From Actinomycetes bacterium (GTDB lineage: Bacteria; Actinomycetota; Actinomycetes; Actinomycetales; Microbacteriaceae): a stretch of 5,219 nucleotides of DNA. The notes below the pieces were generated by a model. The model saw only the letters and a program-made list of their open reading frames with translations, made no database searches and was not told the DNA's origin. Positions within the stretch are counted from its first letter, which is position 1. Each line of letters opens with the position of its first letter. The position numbers were made by a program, and so were the translations under genes. The stretch spans positions 1-5,219 of the forward strand of contig JAEWDJ010000071.1 of assembly GCA_023390155.1 (NCBI GenBank), in the 5' to 3' direction. This document shows, piece after piece, positions 1 through 5,160 of this stretch.

Positions 1-62
1 GTACACGAGAAGTGGACTCGAAACGCCCGAGCACGCAGAGAATCCGTGTACTCGGCCGTGCG
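1..62. other. Non-coding end of window with a weak inverted repeat
   Basis: No gene is seen here. The 7-mer GTACACG at 1-7 is matched by its reverse complement at 45-51, and inside it CTCG (17-20) can pair with CGAG (28-31). Read on the minus strand, this lies just after the stop of the CHAT-like gene, so a folded 3' end or factor-independent terminator for the fliM operon is possible. There is no T-run and the outer loop is long (37 bases), so this is weak. Confidence 0.25.
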
Positions 63-683
63 CTAGTCGTCGGTCTCGGGGGTGGGTGGGCTCGTGAGGC
101 GGAGGAAGGGCGGCCACCACCGGGTGACGGGGACGGGCGCGATGGCACGGGTCACCAGCTCGTCCGGTGACGCTTCGGCGGGAGCACGGCGCAGGCCCTC
201 GACGAGGTTCTGCGAGATCCGGCGGGCCTGAGCGTTGTATGCGCCGCGCTCGTGCGGGACGAGGTGCGCGCTGCCGCCCGGCGCGAGGACGCGGCGGACG
301 GACGTCTCCGCGACGGAGCCGTCGTACTCAGGCCGCAGACGGGGGCTCCGGTATCGGCAGGCGAAGAGCAGCATCGTGCCGGGGAAGGCGCCCTCGTCCA
401 GCAGCTCGTCGATGCGGCGAGCGGGGAACCGATCGGAGGAGGACGGTCGCGGACCGAGTCGCCACCCGTCGTCACGGTCCCAGTCGTACCCGCCGTGCGC
501 CGACACGAGCAGCAGGTCGACGCGGGCCGCCTCCGTCTGTGCGAACGCATCGTCCAGCCCGATCGGCGCGGGGGCGGAGACGAGGATCGTGTGTGGCTGA
601 TCTTCGCGGGCCAGCTCGGCGAACATCGCGCGGATGCTCGCCGCCTCCATGCCGACGTCCGCGACGACGACGGAGACGCGCAC
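63..683 (-). CDS. CHAT/caspase-like (clan CD fold) small protein, third gene of the fliM-fliN operon
   Basis: This is a 206-residue soluble protein with no signal peptide or membrane segment. Its layout resembles a single CHAT domain (the caspase-like, clan CD fold). It starts with a beta-strand (RVSVVVADVG, 2-11). A hydrophobic strand then leads into His-Gly (DLLLVSAHGG, 56-65, candidate catalytic His63), followed by a W/G-rich strand (around 74-77). Next come a helix (RIDELLDEGAF, 90-100) and a second strand ending in the candidate nucleophile (TMLLFACR, 103-110, Cys109). An Ala/Gly-rich segment and a helix with N159-LVEGL close the domain (135-164). This HG...AC order is the CHAT dyad signature, but the assignment is by eye. 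The tail (185-206) is Trp/Pro-rich. The gene starts with GTG one base after the fliN stop, with a weak GAAGAG upstream, so it is probably translationally coupled. A later ATG at 650 would remove the first strand. Substrate and role are unknown. It could be an inactive relative of the fold. Confidence 0.6.
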   Translation of the reverse strand: MRVSVVVADVGMEAASIRAMFAELAREDQPHTILVSAPAPIGLDDAFAQTEAARVDLLLVSAHGGYDWDRDDGWRLGPRPSSSDRFPARRIDELLDEGAFPGTMLLFACRYRSPRLRPEYDGSVAETSVRRVLAPGGSAHLVPHERGAYNAQARRISQNLVEGLRRAPAEASPDELVTRAIAPVPVTRWWPPFLRLTSPPTPETDD

Positions 684-684
684 G

Positions 685-1404
685 CTAGTCGAGCTCTTCG
701 GCGGCGTCGAGGATCTTGGTGATGCGGACGGCGTAGTCCTGGTCGACGACGACGATCTCGCCGTGGGCGATGAGGCGGCCGTTGAGGAGGACGTCGGCGG
801 GCGAGCCGGCCGAGCGGTCGAGCTCGATCACGGCGCCGGGCTCCATGGCGAGCACGTCGCGGACGGCCATGCGGGTGCGGCCGATCTCGACGGTCAGCGC
901 CATCTCGACGTTGCTGATACGGGCGAGCTTGCCGGCGATCGCGGCCGACCCGAGCGGGCGCTCGGCGAGGGCGGCACGGCCCCGGATGGCGAACCAGCCC
1001 GCGACGCCGCCGACGCCGTGCAGGGCGAAGACGGTGGTGGCCGGGTCGGCGAAGAGCTCGGCGGCCTCCTCCACGCGGGCGTCGTCGAGCACGCCGGCGC
1101 CGAGGCTGTCGCTCGCGGCCTCGAGAGCGGGCTGCAGCACGTCCTGCAGGGCGACGACGGGCGAGCCGTCGGCCCCGTCGTCGACGAGGGTGGGCGCCTC
1201 CAGCAGCACGACGGCGAGGTCGGCCGAGAGCGCGCCCACGAAGCTGGCGACGACGGCCGAGCCGGTCAGTCCGGCGAAGCCGCCGCCGGTCTCGAGCAGC
1301 GGGCTCAGCGGCGCACCGGTCGGCAGCACGCCGACGAGCGCCTGGGCGGCGGACTGGGCCTGCGCGAGCGAGAGAGCGGCGCCGGTTGCGGTGGCCATGT
1401 TCAT
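685..1404 (-). CDS. fliN: Flagellar motor switch protein FliN (with FliY/CheC-like N-terminal region)
   Basis: FliN is the lowest component of the cytoplasmic C-ring, binding FliM and the export ATPase complex. The 239-residue protein ends in a clear SpoA/FliN domain (about 160-232). Diagnostic stretches are NVEMALTVEIGRTRMAVRDV (165-184), the L-x-PGAVIELDR core (around 186-197) and VLLNGRLIAHGEIVVVDQDY (205-224). The first 150 residues are about twice what enterobacterial FliN has. They resemble the CheC-like module of FliY-type proteins, with a PALEAASDSLG helix (92-102). In CheC phosphatases this helix carries E-x-x-N. Here the Asn position is Ser98, so phosphatase activity is doubtful. 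The ATG at 1404 is preferred over ATG 1398 because AGAGGA lies 8 bases before it. The gene follows fliM by 4 bases and is followed 1 base later by the CHAT-like gene. The identity is secure, but the N-terminal assignment is tentative. Confidence 0.92.
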   Translation of the reverse strand: MNMATATGAALSLAQAQSAAQALVGVLPTGAPLSPLLETGGGFAGLTGSAVVASFVGALSADLAVVLLEAPTLVDDGADGSPVVALQDVLQPALEAASDSLGAGVLDDARVEEAAELFADPATTVFALHGVGGVAGWFAIRGRAALAERPLGSAAIAGKLARISNVEMALTVEIGRTRMAVRDVLAMEPGAVIELDRSAGSPADVLLNGRLIAHGEIVVVDQDYAVRITKILDAAEELD

Positions 1405-1408
1405 CGGT

Positions 1409-2287
1409 TCAGTCCTCTGTCTTCACGATCACGCACGCGAGGCGGTTGCCGCTGGAGCCCAGGGCGGCGCCGGCGACGGGGTGGCCCCCGACGGCGAGAT
1501 CGAACGGTCGGTGGTGCGGATGCGGGATGGGCAGCAGGTCGCCGACGGCGAGCCCGAGCACGACGCTCGGCTTCACGGTCGCCGGCGCGAGCCGCAGGGA
1601 GACGTCGACGGGCACGCGGGCGAGCTGCGCATCCACCAGCTCCCTCGCGTTCTCGGTGCTGTGCGTCGGGTTCGTCTCACCCAGCTGCGGCAGGAGGACG
1701 ACCGCGGGCAGCGCGACGGTCGCCTCGGCGACGCTGTCGCCGACCCGCAGCTCGAACGCGGCCACGATCATCAGCTCGGCCGTCGCCGCCGCCTGCGCGA
1801 ACTGCGAGTTGTACTGGATGGCGTCGACCGCGATCGGGGCGACCAGCAGCGAGCCGAGGGAGTAGCGGAGGTCCTCGAGCGCGTCGTCCATCAGCCGCCG
1901 TACGAGCGCGTGCTCGATCTGCGTGAAGGTCCGCTCGTCGGCCACCGGCACGCCGGTCCCGCCGAGCATCGCGTTCACCCACGAGAGGGCCGCGACCGTC
2001 GGGAACTGGATGACGCCCTTCGGCGCCACCCCGTCGAGCTCGCAGAGGACCATCGCCGTGGTCGCCGGCAGCGACGCCGCGTACTCGTCGTACGACTGCA
2101 TCTGCACGGAGTTGCACGTCACCTGGCTGAGCACGCGCACCTTGGCGGTCAGCTGGGTCGCCCACTGCCGCGCGAACGTCTCGAAGGCGAGCTCCAGCAC
2201 GCGCGAGTGCTCCCGCGCCAGCGTGGTCGGCCGACGGAAGTCGTACACCGGCGCCTCGGGCGCGATCGGGGCGGGCAGGGTGGTCAC
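1409..2287 (-). CDS. fliM: Flagellar motor switch protein FliM
   Basis: FliM is the middle C-ring protein, linking FliG above to FliN below and receiving CheY-P. With the chosen start the product has 292 residues. The family opening VYDFRRPTTLAREHSRVLEL lies at 14-33. It is followed by the CheC-like middle domain with YDEYAASLP (66-74), the FliG-binding GGTG loop (109-112) and IQYNSQFAQ (157-165). The C-terminal SpoA domain spans about 218-290. The frame stays open upstream to 2545, but that stretch is antisense to flbD and covers the promoter region. GTG 2287 sits just ahead of the conserved domain and 8 bases after a sigma-28-type -10 box. No Shine-Dalgarno precedes it, so the mRNA is probably leaderless. 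The proteobacterial N-terminal CheY-binding peptide (LSQxEIDALL type) is absent, and only about 13 residues precede the core. Confidence 0.93.
   Translation of the reverse strand: MTTLPAPIAPEAPVYDFRRPTTLAREHSRVLELAFETFARQWATQLTAKVRVLSQVTCNSVQMQSYDEYAASLPATTAMVLCELDGVAPKGVIQFPTVAALSWVNAMLGGTGVPVADERTFTQIEHALVRRLMDDALEDLRYSLGSLLVAPIAVDAIQYNSQFAQAAATAELMIVAAFELRVGDSVAEATVALPAVVLLPQLGETNPTHSTENARELVDAQLARVPVDVSLRLAPATVKPSVVLGLAVGDLLPIPHPHHRPFDLAVGGHPVAGAALGSSGNRLACVIVKTED
1413..1418 (-). promoter_or_regulatory. Ribosome binding site of fliN
   Basis: AGAGGA on the minus strand lies inside the last codons of fliM, 8 bases before ATG 1404. The alternative in-frame ATG at 1398 would be 14 bases away, so this site decides the start of fliN. 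Confidence 0.6.
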
Positions 2288-2295
2288 GAGAGGGT

Positions 2296-2322
2296 CTATC
2301 GGCAGGAGGGTGGCAGGCGTTA
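2296..2322 (-). promoter_or_regulatory. Sigma-28 (FliA/WhiG)-type promoter for fliM-fliN-CHAT operon
   Basis: On the minus strand TAAC (2322-2319) is followed by 15 bases and then GCCGATAG (2303-2296). The known sigma-28 consensus is TAAA-N15-GCCGATAA. Spacing is exact, with one mismatch in each box. The expected transcription start falls about 6-9 bases after the -10, at roughly 2287-2290. That coincides with or just precedes the GTG start of fliM. Confidence 0.82.
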
Positions 2323-2349
2323 GGTGCTGTGCGCATCCTGTGCGTCCTC
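2323..2349. promoter_or_regulatory. Spacer between divergent promoters with an 11-bp-period direct repeat
   Basis: The 27 bases between the two -35 boxes contain CTGTGCG twice, at 2327-2333 and 2338-2344, offset by 11 bases (about one helical turn). Two copies on the same DNA face could bind a regulator acting on both promoters. No known operator is recognised, and a chance repeat is possible. Confidence 0.3.
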
Positions 2350-2376
2350 TAACGCATGGACCCCCCGCGCCGATAG
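2350..2376 (+). promoter_or_regulatory. Sigma-28 (FliA/WhiG)-type promoter for flbD-motA-motB operon
   Basis: TAAC (2350-2353), 15 bases, then GCCGATAG (2369-2376) has the same boxes and spacing as the opposite promoter. The two also share CTAACGC around the -35 and 8 of the 15 spacer bases. The predicted start near 2383-2385 leaves an untranslated leader of about 40 bases before flbD. Confidence 0.82.
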
Positions 2377-2387
2377 TGCCCCTGTGA

Positions 2388-2404
2388 CGGCTCACCCGGA
2401 GCCG
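2388..2404 (+). other. Small stem-loop in the flbD leader
   Basis: CGGCTC (2388-2393) pairs perfectly with GAGCCG (2399-2404) around the 5-base loop ACCCG. It would lie almost at the 5' end of the predicted transcript. A hairpin there can slow 5'-end-dependent decay. The role is inferred, and six GC-rich pairs can arise by chance. Confidence 0.35.
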
Positions 2405-2423
2405 AGACCAGGATTCGCCGCCC

Positions 2424-2717
2424 ATGATCGTCGTCACCCGATTGAACGACAGCCAGTTCGCGGTCAACCCGGACCTGATCGAGCGCATCCATGCCAGTCC
2501 CGACACGACGCTCGTGATGGTGGACGGTGCCAAGTTCATCGTCACGGAGTCGATGGCCGAGGTGATCGAGAAGATCGCCGCCTACCGGGCCCGCGTCATC
2601 GCGCTGGCCCACGACCTGCCCGCCGCCGGCCCCCGACCGGTGCCTGCCCCGGCCCCCGGCCCGGCCGAGCAGCAGGAGGGCCTGCGGGCCGTCCCCCTGC
2701 ACGCACGGAAGAAATAG
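2424..2717 (+). CDS. flbD: FlbD/SwrD-family flagellar protein
   Basis: This is a 97-residue protein. The first 60 residues match the small FlbD family typically found just before motA: IVVTRLNDSQFAVNPDLIE (2-20), SPDTTLVMVDGAKFIVTES (25-43), then EVIEKIAAYR (46-55). In Bacillus the homologue SwrD raises motor torque. This family is unrelated to the Caulobacter transcription factor also called FlbD. The protein is probably cytosolic and lacks a membrane segment. From residue 65 a Pro/Ala/Gly-rich, presumably disordered tail follows, ending in basic HARKK, so the protein is longer than the bare family core. It is the first gene of the operon. Only a poor AGGA, 10 bases before the ATG, serves as ribosome site. 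motA follows after 14 bases. Confidence 0.92.
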   Translation: MIVVTRLNDSQFAVNPDLIERIHASPDTTLVMVDGAKFIVTESMAEVIEKIAAYRARVIALAHDLPAAGPRPVPAPAPGPAEQQEGLRAVPLHARKK

Positions 2718-2718
2718 C

Positions 2719-2723
2719 GAGGA
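2719..2723 (+). promoter_or_regulatory. Ribosome binding site of motA
   Basis: GAGGA lies 8 bases before ATG 2732. It fixes the start of motA within a frame that is open further upstream through flbD, and it is the best Shine-Dalgarno of the rightward operon. Confidence 0.7.
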
Positions 2724-2731
2724 AGAACACC

Positions 2732-3553
2732 ATGGATCCGGCAACCATCATCGGGATCGTCATCGCGTTCGGCTCCGTCGTCGCGATGGTGACGATGGAG
2801 GGCGCGCACCTGACCGCGCTGCTGCTGCCCGCGCCGATGGTCCTGGTGTTCGGTGCGACGATCGCCGTCGGCATCGCCAGCGGCACCGTCAAGGACTTCC
2901 TGGTCGCGGTGAAGGCGCTCCCCCGCGCGTTCCGCGGCAAGATCGAGCCGCCGCAGAAGGTGATCGACGAGGTCGTACGCCTGGCCGAGACGGCGCGGTC
3001 GAACGGTCTGCTCGCGATGGAGCAGGAGGCCGAGGGCGTCACGGACCCGTTCCTCAAGCGCGCGCTGCAGAACATCGCCGACGGCACCGACGGCGACGAG
3101 CTGCGCATCCTGCTCGAGGACGAGATCGCCACCCGCTCCAAGCAGGACCGCGTCGCGGCCAAGTTCTTCTCCGCCCTCGGCGGCTATGCGCCCACGATCG
3201 GCATCATCGGCACCGTCGTGTCGCTGACCCACGTGCTCGAGAACCTCGCCGACCCGGGCGAGCTCGGCCCGATGATCGCGAGCGCGTTCGTCGCGACCCT
3301 GTGGGGCCTCCTGTCGGCCAACTTCCTCTGGCTGCCGATCGGCGCCCGCCTGCGCCGCCTGTCGGAGCTCGACGTCGAGCGCATGAACCTGCTGATGGAG
3401 GGCGTGCTCGCCGTGCAGTCCGGCAGCCAGCCGCGCCTCCTCGGCGAGCGCCTGCGCGCGATGATCCCGGGCGGCGACGACGCCAAGGCGGGCGGCAAGG
3501 CGGAGAAGGCGGCCAAGTCCGCAGCCAAGGCGCCCGCCGAAGAAGCGGCCTGA
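2732..3553 (+). CDS. motA: Flagellar stator protein MotA
   Basis: MotA is the torque-generating ring of the stator in the inner membrane, working with MotB. The product has 273 residues. Four membrane segments are visible at about 3-21, 28-49, 148-172 and 181-204, with the large cytoplasmic loop between the second and third. In the loop, ARSNGLLAMEQEAE (88-101) corresponds to the FliG-contacting segment, with R89 and E97 at the places of E. coli Arg90 and Glu98. The third segment has the family signature GYAPTIGIIGTVVSLTHVLE (151-170), including the conserved proline P154. The fourth has ATLWGLLSANFLWLPIGARL (188-207), with P202. The last 25 residues are Lys/Ala-rich and probably disordered. 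The ATG follows a GAGGA box. The stop is one base from the motB start. Confidence 0.96.
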   Translation: MDPATIIGIVIAFGSVVAMVTMEGAHLTALLLPAPMVLVFGATIAVGIASGTVKDFLVAVKALPRAFRGKIEPPQKVIDEVVRLAETARSNGLLAMEQEAEGVTDPFLKRALQNIADGTDGDELRILLEDEIATRSKQDRVAAKFFSALGGYAPTIGIIGTVVSLTHVLENLADPGELGPMIASAFVATLWGLLSANFLWLPIGARLRRLSELDVERMNLLMEGVLAVQSGSQPRLLGERLRAMIPGGDDAKAGGKAEKAAKSAAKAPAEEAA

Positions 3554-3554
3554 C

Positions 3555-4382
3555 GTGTCCGCCCGTCGCCGGCGCAAGCACGAGGAGCCGGAGGAGCACG
3601 AGAACGAAGAGCGCTGGATGGCGTCCTACATGGACATGGTCACCGTGCTCATGTGCATGTTCATCGTGCTCTTCGCGATGTCGACCGTCGACCAGAAGAA
3701 GTTCGAGGAGCTCAAGAACTCCCTCGCGACCGGCTTCGGCCAGGTGAAGACGCAGAAGGTCGACACGGCCAGCGGGGTCGTCGTCCCGCCCGCCGCGGTC
3801 GACCAGAAGGGCGAGACCACCGACCTCCAGCTCGCGCAGCAGGAGGCGCAGAACCTCGAGCGCATCCGCGACGCCATCCAGGCCGCCCTCACCCGCGACG
3901 GCGTGCAGGACGCGGTGCAGATGAAGATCGACGAGCGCGGCCTCACGATCGGCCTGGTCGGCAGCTCCACCTTCTTCGACTCCAACCACGCCGAGCTCAG
4001 CGCGACCGCCGTCCGCGTGCTCGACGACATCGGCCCGGTGATCGCGCCGGAGGTCTACCAGGTCTCGGTCGAGGGCCACGCGGACCTCCGCCAGCCGGGC
4101 GCCCCCTACCCCACCAACTGGGAGCTCTCGGCGGGACGCGCGACCAGCGTCCTCCGCCACCTCGTCGAGTCCGACGGCTTCCCCGCCGAACGCATCGCCG
4201 CCGTCAGCTTCGGCTCGGCCCGGCCGCTCGCCAACGCGACGGGCACGACCGACGTGGATCTCGCGCAGAACCGGCGCGTGGACGTCGTGGTGCTGTCGTC
4301 GCAGCCCGAGCGCATCCGGCAGCTGCTGCCGCAGGCGCTGCAGACCGGGACGGCGCCGGCGGGCGCGGCGACGGGAGGGTGA
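3555..4382 (+). CDS. motB: Flagellar stator protein MotB (OmpA-type peptidoglycan-binding)
   Basis: MotB anchors the stator to peptidoglycan and carries the ion-binding aspartate. The product has 275 residues. A basic/acidic cytoplasmic N-terminus (1-20) precedes a single membrane helix (about 22-43) with the ion-carrying Asp27 in SYMDMVTVLMCMF. The plug-like helix VDQKKFEELKNSLATGFG (45-62) and a Gln/Glu-rich linker follow. The C-terminal OmpA-like domain (about 125-248) has VEGHAD (172-177; usual form GHTD), NWELSAGRA (188-196) and NRRVDVVV (239-246), which include the expected peptidoglycan contacts. The GTG start is one base after the motA stop and has no strong ribosome site, suggesting coupled translation. 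ATG 3618 would cut into the region just before the helix. Cys34 and Phe36, after the aspartate, resemble sodium-type PomB, so the coupling ion is uncertain. No fliL follows. Confidence 0.95.
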   Translation: MSARRRRKHEEPEEHENEERWMASYMDMVTVLMCMFIVLFAMSTVDQKKFEELKNSLATGFGQVKTQKVDTASGVVVPPAAVDQKGETTDLQLAQQEAQNLERIRDAIQAALTRDGVQDAVQMKIDERGLTIGLVGSSTFFDSNHAELSATAVRVLDDIGPVIAPEVYQVSVEGHADLRQPGAPYPTNWELSAGRATSVLRHLVESDGFPAERIAAVSFGSARPLANATGTTDVDLAQNRRVDVVVLSSQPERIRQLLPQALQTGTAPAGAATGG

Positions 4383-4400
4383 CGGGCCCCCGACCCCGCC

Positions 4401-5150
4401 TCACCCCAACCGCGCCGGTCGCACCCGCACCGGCGCGAGCCACGCGGCCACGATGACGGCGGTCAGTGCGCCGGCGCACATGATCGCCGCGAGGACGACG
4501 ACCTGGAAGCGGCCCGCCTCCAGCGGGGAGACGCCGCCGAAGATGGCGCCGACGAAGGCGCCGGGGAGGGTGACGAGTCCGGTGGTCTTGGTCTGGTCGA
4601 CCGAGGGGATGAGCGCGGAGTAGACGGCCGAGCGCGCCTGCTCGAGGGTGGACTGCCGCGGCGTCGCGCCGAGCGCGAGCCAGCCCTCCACCTCGTCCCA
4701 GTGGTCGTCGACCGCCTCGGTGAAGCGGCGGCCGGAGAGGGTGGCGATGCTCATGGCGTTGCCGATGACGATGCCGCCGATGGCGAGGGCGTAGCGGGCG
4801 CTCAGCTCGATGGCGCCCGTGGCGAAGACGACCACGGCGGTCACACCCACGCCGACCGCCATGGCGGTGACCATCATCGTCGCGTGCTCGGCGCTCCAGC
4901 CGACGCGGCGGGTGGCGGTCGCGGCCGCCACGCCGAACATGACGAGCAGGGCGAGCGCGACCCAGAGCGGACTGGTGATCACGCCCGAGAGCACGACGCT
5001 GATGACGGCCAGCTGCGCGGCACCGCGCACGATGGCCAGCACAGGCGCCCAGCGGTGCGGCACCCGGTAGACCGCCAGCACCGCCGTCGCGAGCTGGGCG
5101 AGCACGGCGACGCCCAGCAGGGTGGGGGCGAGTTCGCGGACGATCGGCAC
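4401..5150 (-). CDS. fetB: FetB/UPF0014-family ABC transporter permease
   Basis: This is a 249-residue membrane protein of the family that includes E. coli FetB (YbbM), the permease half of the FetAB exporter linked to iron homeostasis. About six to seven hydrophobic segments are visible (about 9-28, 36-57, 60-79, 90-111, 120-138, 191-208, 216-240). Family signatures are GGIVIGNAMS (125-134), a cytoplasmic loop with EVEGWLALGATPRQST (153-168) of the coupling-helix type, and GLVTLPGAFVGAIFGGVSPLEA (191-212). The GTG start at 5150 gives a normal family length, but no Shine-Dalgarno is seen and the frame is open upstream, so the exact start is uncertain. No ATPase (FetA) gene is visible in the window. 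The start lies 10 bases after the stop of the upstream partial gene, suggesting one transcript. The gene converges on motB and is not related to motility. Confidence 0.82.
   Translation of the reverse strand: MPIVRELAPTLLGVAVLAQLATAVLAVYRVPHRWAPVLAIVRGAAQLAVISVVLSGVITSPLWVALALLVMFGVAAATATRRVGWSAEHATMMVTAMAVGVGVTAVVVFATGAIELSARYALAIGGIVIGNAMSIATLSGRRFTEAVDDHWDEVEGWLALGATPRQSTLEQARSAVYSALIPSVDQTKTTGLVTLPGAFVGAIFGGVSPLEAGRFQVVVLAAIMCAGALTAVIVAAWLAPVRVRPARLG
4411..4437. terminator. GC-rich hairpin at the convergent motB/fetB junction
   Basis: CGCGCCGGT (4411-4419) and ACCGGCGCG (4429-4437) form a perfect 9-bp inverted repeat around a 9-base loop, 28 bases beyond the motB stop. It overlaps the last codons of fetB. 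Neither strand has a T-run after it, so as a terminator it would be of the T-poor kind proposed for high-GC bacteria. A chance hairpin in coding DNA is the alternative. Confidence 0.4.
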
Positions 5151-5160
5151 GGAGGCGAGC

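Noticed and set aside
1..62. Possible tRNA or other known RNA gene
   Set aside because: The paired ends do not give a 7-bp acceptor plus T-arm and anticodon-arm pattern, and no CCA end or GGTTCGAAT-type T-loop is present.
152..722. Open frames overlapping the CHAT-like gene on both strands
   Set aside because: Their translations are Arg/Ser/Pro-rich and unlike any family. The chosen frame has ordered strands, a His/Cys motif and tight coupling to fliN.
634..2323. Long plus-strand open frames opposite fliN and fliM (634-1926, 770-2323)
   Set aside because: They are rich in Arg, Gly, Ala and His with no recognisable domain. They lie antisense to well-supported genes and mirror their codon pattern.
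2288..2545. In-frame upstream extension of fliM to 2545
   Set aside because: It is antisense to the start of flbD, spans both sigma-28-type promoters, and has no FliM-like residues. The open frame is an effect of high GC.
2324..2731. In-frame upstream extension of motA
   Set aside because: It overlaps flbD in another frame. ATG 2732 has a good GAGGA site and begins directly at the first membrane helix.
2582..4160. Long minus-strand open frames opposite motA and motB (2582-3577, 3204-4160)
   Set aside because: They are low-complexity, Arg/His/Asp-rich shadows of two certain genes, with no domain or ribosome site.
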